Source of the DNA: Gimesia sp.
Lineage (GTDB): Bacteria > Planctomycetota > Planctomycetia > Planctomycetales > Planctomycetaceae
NCBI GenBank assembly: GCA_002706765.1
Contig: PAJV01000034.1
Coordinates: 1-44,417, forward strand
Length of the DNA: 44,417 bases
Direction: 5' to 3'
In this document: positions 17,412 to 25,039 of the stretch, piece by piece
How positions within the stretch are numbered: the stretch's first letter is position 1
Layout: every line of letters begins with the position of its first letter
Notes under the pieces: model-generated
What the model was told of the DNA's origin: nothing
Database searches by the model: none
The model's input: only the letters and a program-made list of their open reading frames with translations
Program-made: the position numbers and the translations under genes

Positions 17412-17939
17412 CTACTCTGAATTCAGCTCAAAATCGATTGTATTTTCTCCTGCCGAGACGTTTTTGGTCAGTTCTGTCTGCGAATTATATCTGGCAGGGA
17501 TCGGTTCATATTTTCCTTTCTGTGTTGAAGTAACGACTGATCTCTGGGTGACATCACCATCCGATTCGGGAGGGGGAGTATCAATATCAGTCGTATCTGA
17601 CATTTTTACATTGGACAGATCAGTATCACTGTCCATTTCTTCGTCCAGTTCGTTTGATTCCCGTGTAGTGATCTTAATCGTATGGTTGCCTACAATCGCT
17701 CCTCTGGAATTTCCCAGATAAACGAGATCGTAGTTCCCCTCTTCGTCGGTTCTGCCAGAAGAAGGATTTCCCTTCTCAGGTACAAAAACAATAATGGCAT
17801 CTGCGAGTGGCTCGCCATCCATGGTGACCACTCCCGAGACACTGCCTAGTTCAACTTTATCTCCTTCAGAGCATCCCAGGCTGCAGGCTGTTAACGTAAC
17901 CAGGAAATAAGTCCATGGCATTCTGGATATGTAACGCAT
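17412..17939 (-). CDS. Lipoprotein with carboxypeptidase-regulatory-like domain (module 2)
   Basis: A 175-residue paralogue of 14831-15352. The leader ends in a lipobox SLGC near residue 23. The beta-sandwich part reads GSVSGVVTMDGEPLADA, VFVPEKGNPSSGRTDEEG, VYLGNSRGAIVGNHTIKI. The acidic tail repeats the shared landmark SDTTDIDTPPPESDGDVTQ, and the C-terminus reads PIPARYNSQTELTKNVSAG. The Pro/Lys-rich patch of the module 1 protein is replaced here by SVVTSTQKGKYE, so the disordered tail is the fastest-changing part. It lies about 124 bases downstream of the module 2 DUF1559 gene and is probably cotranscribed with it. The biochemical role is unknown. Confidence 0.87.
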   Translation of the reverse strand: MRYISRMPWTYFLVTLTACSLGCSEGDKVELGSVSGVVTMDGEPLADAIIVFVPEKGNPSSGRTDEEGNYDLVYLGNSRGAIVGNHTIKITTRESNELDEEMDSDTDLSNVKMSDTTDIDTPPPESDGDVTQRSVVTSTQKGKYEPIPARYNSQTELTKNVSAGENTIDFELNSE

Positions 17940-18063
17940 CGTATTTCTCTACGACCGGGGTTGCTTGAAGAAGTAGTTTTCTGTTGATCTTCAGAGATTA
18001 GAGATTTCGGTTATACCAGAAATATAGTGAAAGCGGAAAAACAAAGTTCGTTTCAAAAAGCGA

Positions 18064-19005
18064 TTAGAATTCGCCAATGACATTTTTATCATTGATGGCA
18101 GCCAGGTAAACCAGTGTGTCACCATCGATATTTTCGCTGATGAAGCGGACACTCCCGTCTCCCATGACGAAGTGGCAACCACCTGCATGAGAACTACTGA
18201 GCGACCAGGCATACCTCAGACCATCATTGTTGTTGATGCCATTGATCAGGTAGATTGTGGATGGATCGGGAGTCGCTGCTGCACTCTGATAGGTTCGCAC
18301 AATCGCATTGCACCAGGGCCAGTTGCCATAATTTCCTGCATTTCCATTGTTACGTAACTCGGAACCGATCCAGATTGCTCCCGAACCACGGTCTTCTGTC
18401 GTTCGTTCCCCAACCATGATTACATTACTGGGGCCATCGGTAAAATCCCGTAAGCGTGTGGGAGTATGATTGTTGAATGGCCCGGAATAACAGGAACCGG
18501 TTGTGTTGCCAGGTTTAATGTTACAGGGAGAGTAGATAGCCGGGTAATTCAATTTACCCCAGGAACCGATATTCTTGTTGATCCCTTCCATGGGATCGGA
18601 AGGACAGTTGAACGGCGGAATGATGGTCTTAACGAGCGCTGGCTGGAGTACCGTTTTTGATGCATCACGCCAGGGGGCGTTCATGTTAATCTTGTTATAA
18701 AGAGGTGCCTGGTCCATGAAAGGCAATATCATGACACTCCAGGAGAGATAGCTTTCTGTGGGAATATCATGATCAACTTTCCTTAAGCTTTCCACGTGCA
18801 TCTGGGGGAACGTTCGATGCGTTTCATGGTAGTTGTGCAACGCCAGACCAATCTGTTTCAGATTGTTCTTACAGGTACTTCTGCGGGCTGCTTCACGCGC
18901 CTGCTGCACAGCGGGTAACAGAAGAGCAATCAGAATCGCGATGATCGCAATCACGACCAGGAGTTCAATCAGGGTGAAACCCCGTTTTGGTGTGAGTCGT
19001 TTCAT
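18064..19005 (-). CDS. DUF1559 prepilin-like protein (module 2, type A)
   Basis: A 313-residue DUF1559 protein of the same length as the module 1 protein. The prepilin signal [14 protein letters not shown] and the following helix match the other three cluster members almost residue for residue. The body shares [12 protein letters not shown]-like and YPAIYSPCN landmarks with module 1, and the C-terminus has H-X9-DG ([15 protein letters not shown]) and ends [10 protein letters not shown]. The ATG at 19005 follows GGAGGTGAAG; the in-frame ATG at 19020 overlaps that ribosome site and is less likely. The upstream leader is a close match to that of module 4, not to that of its nearest protein relative, module 1. 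Confidence 0.93.
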   Translation of the reverse strand: MKRLTPKRGFTLIELLVVIAIIAILIALLLPAVQQAREAARRSTCKNNLKQIGLALHNYHETHRTFPQMHVESLRKVDHDIPTESYLSWSVMILPFMDQAPLYNKINMNAPWRDASKTVLQPALVKTIIPPFNCPSDPMEGINKNIGSWGKLNYPAIYSPCNIKPGNTTGSCYSGPFNNHTPTRLRDFTDGPSNVIMVGERTTEDRGSGAIWIGSELRNNGNAGNYGNWPWCNAIVRTYQSAAATPDPSTIYLINGINNNDGLRYAWSLSSSHAGGCHFVMGDGSVRFISENIDGDTLVYLAAINDKNVIGEF

Positions 19006-19734
19006 CTTCACCTCCGGCATTAGTTAGAGCTATATGAGAAATGATAGGCCTTTCCCACTCTCATCTGGCCTTTCAGCGATTCGAAAACGGTATTGCGCAC
19101 AAAACTAAATAAGGTGTTGACGTAAAATCTGCGCACAGTCAAATTTCAGTTAGCTGTAAAGAGCGACTTGTGTTAGTTCAGATAAGAGTAAGAAATTTGA
19201 AAGTTATAACGACAAAATTAACTACCAGAATCGGTAGATTAAGTCTCACAGTTTTATGGCGAATGCCTGTCAGAGTTGTTGGAAAAGACATGTCTCATTA
19301 AAAGCCAGATAATTAATTTGTCAACATGTTTCTATTTGTATTTATCGATTATTTCAGCTCAAAAATGAATAAAATATCATATCTGCAGCGACACCCTGAG
19401 TTTATGAGAGAAGAAATTCTTCGGAAAAATATAGAATTCGCGAAACTTCATTCGAGCCAGCGTGTTGTTGATCGCCACGATGTTCTGTAGGAGTGAAAAA
19501 AGGAGGGAAATCACTTTCAAATATGAATATAAAATCGTTTCTCTGTCACAGCAATCGTTGCCCGTGCTTCTATCGGAAAGTAATACTTATCTATCGACCC
19601 GGAATTTAAATCGAACTGAAAAACGGGATACAATTGGGAAGCCAGCGCAACCCAGATGAGCCCAGTGGCTCGCCGCACGAAGAATTTCAATCTGAATTCG
19701 TATGCCTTATTGATAAAGCGGGGGATCTGCAGTG
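19006..19734. other. Long AT-rich leader of module 2
   Basis: About 730 bases with no gene of normal size. From about 19047 to 19600 it is colinear with 22938-23490 upstream of module 4. The best-conserved blocks are 19134-19168 (35 bases, one difference), 19318-19348 (31 bases, one difference) and 19401-19430. A plus-strand 28-codon frame at 19404-19490 lies in the last block. Confidence 0.75.
19134..19348. promoter_or_regulatory. Conserved leader element, module 2
   Basis: This contains a 35-base block (19134-19168) with the small hairpin CAG-TTAG-CTG, a covarying 16-base hairpin CTACCAGAATCGGTAG (19222-19237), the tetraloop-like GGCGAATGCC 20 bases later (19258-19267), and a 31-base block starting TTGTCAACATG (19318-19348). 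All four recur in the same order and spacing upstream of module 4. It probably holds the promoter and a regulator site or RNA leader. Confidence 0.55.
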
Positions 19735-19777
19735 TTAAAAAAATAACCGCCGTGGAGTAAATCATGCACACGGCGGT
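19735..19777 (-). terminator. Intrinsic terminator after small lipoprotein of module 3
   Basis: A perfect 9-bp stem (ACCGCCGTG at 19746-19754, CACGGCGGT at 19769-19777) is followed on the minus strand by TATTTTTTTAA. It lies about 87 bases past the stop of the 50-residue lipoprotein gene and supports that gene being transcribed. Confidence 0.87.
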
Positions 19778-19863
19778 ATGGCTGCCAGGAGAGAACTCTC
19801 CTGTCTGAATCTTGGGAATAAAATGGAGACAGGAGATTCTGTTTTCTGTTCCAGCCGCGAGTA

Positions 19864-20016
19864 TTACGGAGGAAGTGCCAGAGAGCTTTCGTCTCCCACC
19901 TGGGCAGGAGGTTTACTTTGATCTTCTGCCGTTTCAGAATTTCCCGAACATCCCTGAGTCAGGGATAGCAGTGGCAGGCAGAAGAAGATGAATAAGCATT
20001 TGTGAAACTTGCTCAC
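19864..20016 (-). CDS. Tiny lipoprotein, module 3 (50 residues, GTG start)
   Basis: A 50-residue gene starting at GTG (20016) with GGAG seven bases upstream. Residues 1-22 are a lipoprotein leader (basic MSKFHK, hydrophobic core, then LTQGC). The mature part of about 28 residues begins CSGNSETAED and ends GDESSLALPP. A paralogue with the same plan and the same ending (GDEESLALPPE) lies at 21590-21745, also GTG-started and also just downstream of a DUF1559 gene. This conservation, plus the ribosome site and the terminator downstream, argues strongly that it is real. The gap to the DUF1559 stop is 91 bases. The function is unknown; being lipid-anchored and adjacent, it may pair with the prepilin-like protein. 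Confidence 0.82.
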   Translation of the reverse strand: MSKFHKCLFIFFCLPLLSLTQGCSGNSETAEDQSKPPAQVGDESSLALPP

Positions 20017-20107
20017 AATGATCTCCTTACATGTAATATGGATTACGCGAAAAACCCTTGAAAATATTCTGACAGAGCTCTGTTATTAAATAGAAAGTGA
20101 GATCGAA

Positions 20108-21151
20108 TTAATATTCACCCAGAACCTGACCATCATTGATGCGTGTCAATAATGCATACGTGTTTTTGTCCATATTCTCAGTGAGAAAGCGAACCGATCC
20201 ATCTCCCATCAGAACATGGATGCCGCCTTCGTGAACACTAGATGCTACATTGACGTAAAATCTGCTGTCTGCAGTAGTACCAGCGCCTGTCATTCCCACA
20301 ACCTGAATGGGGCCATTGATGTGATAACGCGCGTTGTTGATATGGTTGGCGTCGATATTCGGATGGTTGACCGCAAACGTTCCATGTCGTCTATAGCCGG
20401 CCCAGATCGGTGAGTATGCATCGTCAGATCTGCCTGAAATCGCTCCTTCGCAAACTGCGATTGTGGCACTGAGTCCATCTTTCACGTCTTTGATTTTAGC
20501 AGCACCATTATGGCCAAACATGCCACGATAGCGAATCCCTGTGCGTCCATCCGCCAGATTACTGGTACTGTCTTTGTAGGCAGAATAGATATTTCCGTCT
20601 ACCCAGCCATTTCCATGACCGCCTGCGCAGAACAGATAATTTGCTCTGGCATGGTTCGCGATAAACCCATCGGCATCGGTTCTGACTTCAATGTCTTCAC
20701 CTTCATCCGAGGGGCAAAGCAGGATGGGGATTTTCGTCTGGACCAGTGCGCTGTTGGCGTTTGGCCAGCCTCCCACAACATCTGTAAACAGGCCGCGAAA
20801 ATGACCGTTCGTGGCGATATTGAGGTTAAACTGATTGTAGAGCGGCGCCTGATCCATATAGGGCAGTAACATGAGCCAGCCTGTGTGATTCAATGCCAGC
20901 GTCACGCTCGCAGGCAGTACTGTGCTTCCTGCATTGTTTGATCCAAGAGGGAAAATACGATGTGCTTCATGGTAGTTGTGAAGTGCCAGGCCAATCTGTT
21001 TCAGGTTGTTTTTACAGGTGGATCTTCTGGCAGCTTCCCGCGCCTGTTGTACTGCAGGCAATAAAAGGGCGATCAGAATGGCAATGATGGCAATCACCAC
21101 CAGCAATTCAATTAGTGTAAAGCCAAGTTTCTGTGAACGCTTTCGGTTCAT
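20108..21151 (-). CDS. DUF1559 prepilin-like protein (module 3, type B)
   Basis: A 347-residue DUF1559 protein with the prepilin signal MNRKRSQKL-G-FTLIE and the shared hydrophobic helix. It belongs to a second subtype with module 4. Shared landmarks are LCPSDEGEDIEVR, ANYLFCAGGHGNGW, LADGRTGIRYRGMFGHNG, HINNARYHINGP and GMTGAGTTAD. The C-terminus has H-X9-DG (SSVHEGGIHVLMGDGS) and ends LLTRINDGQVLGEY. It is longer than the type A proteins. It is followed by the 50-residue lipoprotein. Its upstream region has no detected match to the conserved leader of the other modules. Confidence 0.93.
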   Translation of the reverse strand: MNRKRSQKLGFTLIELLVVIAIIAILIALLLPAVQQAREAARRSTCKNNLKQIGLALHNYHEAHRIFPLGSNNAGSTVLPASVTLALNHTGWLMLLPYMDQAPLYNQFNLNIATNGHFRGLFTDVVGGWPNANSALVQTKIPILLCPSDEGEDIEVRTDADGFIANHARANYLFCAGGHGNGWVDGNIYSAYKDSTSNLADGRTGIRYRGMFGHNGAAKIKDVKDGLSATIAVCEGAISGRSDDAYSPIWAGYRRHGTFAVNHPNIDANHINNARYHINGPIQVVGMTGAGTTADSRFYVNVASSVHEGGIHVLMGDGSVRFLTENMDKNTYALLTRINDGQVLGEY

Positions 21152-21490
21152 GTGACGTCTCTTTCACAAATAGGAGAAAAGTTAGAATTTAAAATATAAC
21201 GAATATTTAAAACTCAAGGAGTAACTGTTTCATCTAGAGACTGAAGCAACGTGACTGTTTTAGTGATCCCATTTTTTTGATATGCAGACAATACTGGATC
21301 AATGGACTGTATGAATTACAGGTATCAAGAATGTACCGCCAAAAGTTGATATGTTTATTAGGAACCCCCAAGTCTATATATTTGTTTCGTAAGAAATCAA
21401 TTAAAAATAGAAAATATGAGAAATTGAATATTAGGAAGATTTAGTAAGGGGAAATGAGAAATGTGACTGGTTCTATCCAGTAGCGCCAGG
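21152..21490. other. AT-rich region upstream of module 3
   Basis: About 340 bases between the module 3 start and the module 4 terminator. No gene was seen and none of the leader hairpins found in the other modules was recognised. It presumably holds the module 3 promoter. Confidence 0.5.
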
Positions 21491-21530
21491 CAAATAGAAA
21501 ATCGGCTGTCCCGGAGTCGGAACAGCCGAT
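21491..21530 (-). terminator. Intrinsic terminator after small lipoprotein of module 4
   Basis: A 9-bp perfect stem (ATCGGCTGT at 21501-21509, ACAGCCGAT at 21522-21530) is followed on the minus strand by TTTTCTATTTG. It lies about 60 bases past the stop of the 51-residue lipoprotein, so modules 3 and 4 are probably separate transcripts. Confidence 0.72.
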
Positions 21531-21589
21531 CAAAGAGGTTGTGATAGCAGTGGTTAAAATAAAGTCGTTAGCCAAAACGTCGAATCAAC

Positions 21590-21745
21590 TTACTCTGGTG
21601 GAAGAGCCAGCGATTCCTCGTCTCCGGTTTCGACAGGGACTTCATCATCAGGCGTAGATCCCACTGAGTTTCCGGCACATCCTGAAATCGAAATAAGCAA
21701 AGACAGAATCAGAAAGAGCGGCAGTAATTTATGAAGCAGTTTCAC
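21590..21745 (-). CDS. Tiny lipoprotein, module 4 (51 residues, GTG start)
   Basis: A 51-residue gene starting at GTG (21745), with AAGGAG about seven bases upstream. The leader (MKLLHK, then a Leu/Ile-rich core) ends in ISGC as lipobox near residue 23. The short mature part has AGNSVGSTPDDEVPVE and ends GDEESLALPPE. It is a clear paralogue of 19864-20016: same length, lipobox region (GCSGNS versus GCAGNS), acidic middle and ending. It starts 80 bases after the module 4 DUF1559 stop and has its own terminator. No known domain fits so short a mature peptide. The function is unknown. Confidence 0.83.
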   Translation of the reverse strand: MKLLHKLLPLFLILSLLISISGCAGNSVGSTPDDEVPVETGDEESLALPPE

Positions 21746-21825
21746 AATTAACTCCTTATTTTACAAGAGTTCAGGATCTGTGTTACCTGTAGAACTCATG
21801 TCAAATCAAGTCTTACTTACAGGCT

Positions 21826-22896
21826 TTAATACTCGCCGAGAACCTGGCCGTCATTGATGCGAGTCAACAGGGCATACGTGTTCTTGTCCATATTCTCGCT
21901 TAAGAAACGAGTTGATCCATCTCCCATTAAAACATGAATTCCCCCTTCGTGCACACTGGAGGCAACACCCACATGATGTCTGTTGTCTGCTGTGGTACCA
22001 GCGCCCGTCATACCTGGTACATGAACCGGGCCATTGATGTGGTAGCGGGCATTGTTGATGTGATTCGCATCAATGTTCGGGTGGTTCACCGCGAATGTGC
22101 CATAGCGACGATAGCCTCCCCAGATGGGCGTATAAGCATCACTGGTGCGGCCACCGATGGCACCCTCACAAACGGCAATCGTTACACTGGTGCCGTCTTT
22201 AATATCCCTGATTTTAGCTGCGCCATTATAGCCGAACATGCCTCGGTATCGGATTCCGGTCCGGCCATCTGCCAGGTTACTGGCACTGGTTTTATAGATT
22301 GTCCAGAGCCTCCCACCACTCCATCCGTTACCATGTCCACCGGCACAAAATAAATAATTAGCGCGGGCATGATTTGCAATATAATTCTCGACATCTGATC
22401 GAACTTCAATGTCTTCACCTTCGTCGGAGGGGCAAATCATTACAGGTAGTTTCGTTTGTACCAATGAAGTATTAGCATTGGGCCACCCACCTACGACCCC
22501 TGTGATAGAATTGGAAGCGGAACTCGAAGGGGCACCATAATGTCCATTGGTCGCGATGTTTAAATCCAGCCGATTATAGAGCGGCGCCTGATCCAGGAAT
22601 GGGAGTAACATCAACCATCCCGTATGGTTCAAGGCGAGCGTTGGTTCAGGAGAGACGTCTCGAAAGTCACCACTGCCAATCTGATTTGCTCCCATGGGAA
22701 AGACGCGATGAGTTTCATGATAATTGTGAAGTGCCAGTCCTATTTGTTTCAGATTGTTCTTACAGGTGGATCTGCGGGCAGCTTCGCGGGCCTGTTGGAC
22801 AGCAGGTAACAGCAAGGCTATTAAGATTGCAATAATTGCGATAACGACGAGAAGTTCGATCAGCGTGAATCCTCGATTTGAAGAGAGCCGTTTCAT
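21826..22896 (-). CDS. DUF1559 prepilin-like protein (module 4, type B)
   Basis: A 356-residue DUF1559 protein, the closest relative of the module 3 protein. It has the prepilin signal MKRLSSNR-G-FTLIE, the shared helix and [17 protein letters not shown]. It differs from module 3 mainly by an insertion near residues 70-125 (including GSGDFRDVSPEP and a Ser-rich APSSSASNSITG segment). The C-terminus has H-X9-DG (SSVHEGGIHVLMGDGS) and ends LLTRINDGQVLGEY, identical to module 3. The ATG at 22896 has GGAGG close upstream; an in-frame GTG two codons earlier is possible. It is first in the cluster in the direction of transcription. Confidence 0.93.
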   Translation of the reverse strand: MKRLSSNRGFTLIELLVVIAIIAILIALLLPAVQQAREAARRSTCKNNLKQIGLALHNYHETHRVFPMGANQIGSGDFRDVSPEPTLALNHTGWLMLLPFLDQAPLYNRLDLNIATNGHYGAPSSSASNSITGVVGGWPNANTSLVQTKLPVMICPSDEGEDIEVRSDVENYIANHARANYLFCAGGHGNGWSGGRLWTIYKTSASNLADGRTGIRYRGMFGYNGAAKIRDIKDGTSVTIAVCEGAIGGRTSDAYTPIWGGYRRYGTFAVNHPNIDANHINNARYHINGPVHVPGMTGAGTTADNRHHVGVASSVHEGGIHVLMGDGSTRFLSENMDKNTYALLTRINDGQVLGEY

Positions 22897-23679
22897 CTCC
22901 ACCTCCGGTTGTACAAAGAGAAATAAAAGAAATGATGATCATTTCTCACTCTTATCCGGCCTTCAAGCGAATTGAAAACAGCAATGCACATAAACCCTGA
23001 ACGTGCAACGAGTCACAGAAGAATCTGAGCACAGTTAAATTTCAGTTAGCTGTAAAGAGCGACTAAATTAGAAATTTACAGATAAGAAATAAGAAATTCG
23101 CATATAACAAAAAAACTATCTGAATAGATAGAACAATGCGTATCGTTTTTTGGCGAGTGCCTGCTCGATTTTTCTGAAAAGATAATAACTATTAAAAACC
23201 AGGGAATGAAATTGTCAACATGTTTCTATTTGCATTTATCGAATATTCCAACTGATAATTTAAGGGATGGCTATATCTATAAAGATATAGCAAGTTTATG
23301 AGAAAAGAAATTCTTCGAAAATATTTGGGATTTGCGAAACTTAATTTGAGTTTCTGTGTTGCCCTGCCTCATGGTACTTTTTTAGGTGAAAAGAGAATGC
23401 GAATCACTTTCCAGTTTAACCAAAAATGGTTCCTCGGTGATTGCAATTGTCGCTATGCTTCTATACAGCGGCGAAACATTTCTAAAGAACGTTTTAATAA
23501 TTGTGGACGCGAGCTTGATGATGGACCTGCGCTGTTGTCCAATCAGAGTATCTGTCTTTAGAGTATCTGTCTTTGTAGAAAAATAAATCATTGGCTGGTG
23601 AGTGTCTGGAAGTTTTGCAGGTGTTTCCCCTGCTGGACACGTTTGATGCTCAACGCTCGAACAATAACGAGGATCTGAA
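22897..23679. other. Long AT-rich leader of module 4
   Basis: About 780 bases without a credible gene. 22938-23490 is colinear with the module 2 leader at an almost constant offset of 3891-3896 bases. A plus-strand frame at 23298-23561 (87 codons) begins MRKEILRK; its first 16 codons match the 19404 frame but the two then diverge, so it is not called as a gene. The last 100 bases hold the ribosome site of the sialidase-like gene. Confidence 0.7.
23030..23242. promoter_or_regulatory. Conserved leader element, module 4
   Basis: This has the same order as in module 2: a 35-base block (23030-23064), the covarying hairpin CTATCTGAATAGATAG (23116-23131), GGCGAGTGCC 20 bases later (23152-23161), and the TTGTCAACATG block (23212-23242). 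Stem bases of the 16-base hairpin differ from module 2 at positions that still pair. Confidence 0.55.
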
Positions 23680-24855
23680 ATGAAAATACATCGTCTGTGT
23701 CAGCCTGTTGTGTGTGTCGCTCTGATTGCTGGTCTGTTCCAAATTCCTGTTGGGCTGGCGGACGAAAGTGAAAAATCAGCCTCGGCGGAATCGGGAACCG
23801 TTCAACGTGTCCTGCGACTGCCTGCGAGCGAGAATAATCCCCGCAACAGTGAAGGGGACTTCATTACTTTGAAGGATGGACGCATTTTGTTTGTCTATAC
23901 TCATTTCACAGAAGGCGCTGCAGATCACTCTTCCGCTTACCTGGCTGGCCGCTACTCATCCGATGGAGGCAAAACCTGGACGCAGGAAGATGAGACCATC
24001 ATTGAAAATGATGGCAAGCAGAACATCATGTCGGTTTCGCTGCTGCGTCTGCAGGACGGACGGATTGCTCTGTTTTATGCCCGAAAAAATTCGCTCCATG
24101 ATCTGCTGCCGGTCATGCGTATCAGCGCTGATGAAGGTGCCAGCTGGAGTGAGCCGGTTGAGATCATTCCGCAAAACGAAGTCGGGTACTATGTGCTGAA
24201 TAATGATCGCGTCGTGCAGTTGAAAAATGGTCGTATTGTGGTTCCGCTGGCGCTGCATCAGAATCTTCCGGGCTCAGATCGTTTTAACCCGAATGCGAAA
24301 TTTCTCTGCTACTACTCTGACGATCAGGGAAAAACGTGGCAGCGGGGAAAGGATGTGGTTGTCCAGACGCAACCGGGTGCCAAACAGCCTTACATGCAGG
24401 AGCCCGGTCTGGTCGAACTGAAAGACGGAACCCTGATGGGTTTCTGCCGAACGAACGGAGGCAGTCAGTATGTTGCATTTTCAAAAGATGGCGGCCAGAC
24501 ATTTTCTGAACTGAAACCGTCAAACATCATCTCGCCTGTTTCACCCGCATCCATTGAACGCATTCCGTCGACCGGTGATCTGCTGCTGGTCTGGAATAAT
24601 CACGAGGGGATCGACGCAACGTTGCGCGGCAAGCGGACACCCTTATCACTGGCCATTTCCCGGGACGAAGGCAAGACCTGGCAGCAGGCTCAGAATATCG
24701 AAACCAATCCGAATGGCTGGTACTGTTACACGGCGATAGAATTCACCAAAGACGGTGTTTTGCTGGGGCATTGTGCCGGGGATCGCACGAAAAATAACGG
24801 ACTGGCGGAGTCACAAATCACATTCGTCCCACTCTCTGCCATTTATGGAAAGTAG
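23680..24855 (+). CDS. Secreted sialidase-like (BNR/Asp-box) protein
   Basis: A 391-residue protein with a signal peptide (MKIHRLCQPVVCVALIAGLF to VGLA). The six-bladed sialidase fold is indicated by five Asp boxes: SSDGGKTWTQ, SADEGASWSE, SDDQGKTWQR, SKDGGQTFSE and SRDEGKTWQQ. NNPRNSEGDFITLKDGRILF near residue 53 resembles the arginine-bearing first blade. Planctomycete proteins of this kind are usually labelled exo-alpha-sialidase, but many act on other glycans or are uncharacterised, so the substrate is open. The ATG at 23680 follows CGAGGA. It is transcribed away from the DUF1559 cluster and lies 184 bases before the beta-helix gene on the same strand. Confidence 0.85.
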   Translation: MKIHRLCQPVVCVALIAGLFQIPVGLADESEKSASAESGTVQRVLRLPASENNPRNSEGDFITLKDGRILFVYTHFTEGAADHSSAYLAGRYSSDGGKTWTQEDETIIENDGKQNIMSVSLLRLQDGRIALFYARKNSLHDLLPVMRISADEGASWSEPVEIIPQNEVGYYVLNNDRVVQLKNGRIVVPLALHQNLPGSDRFNPNAKFLCYYSDDQGKTWQRGKDVVVQTQPGAKQPYMQEPGLVELKDGTLMGFCRTNGGSQYVAFSKDGGQTFSELKPSNIISPVSPASIERIPSTGDLLLVWNNHEGIDATLRGKRTPLSLAISRDEGKTWQQAQNIETNPNGWYCYTAIEFTKDGVLLGHCAGDRTKNNGLAESQITFVPLSAIYGK

Positions 24856-25039
24856 GTGAGGCACGGAATTGTGTCCTCTTTTATCAGGAATAAAGCCGAT
24901 CGTACCAGAAAAAGAACCGATCGGATTGATCTCTGAGATCGTGCTTGAATTCGCGGAATGAATCAGGGAAACTGATAAACAAGAAACTTAAAAATCCTCC
25001 TCACATTCCTGCCTCGGATCATTTTACCGGAGTCAACTG

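Noticed and set aside
19134-19348. Known riboswitch class (for example c-di-GMP) in the DUF1559 leaders
   Set aside because: The GNRA-like GGCGAAAGCC is suggestive only on the strand opposite to the genes, and other conserved riboswitch segments are missing.
23298-23561. Plus-strand frame of 87 codons upstream of module 4
   Set aside because: Only the first 16 codons are shared with the module 2 leader and the rest is not conserved. Kept as a finding, not as a gene.
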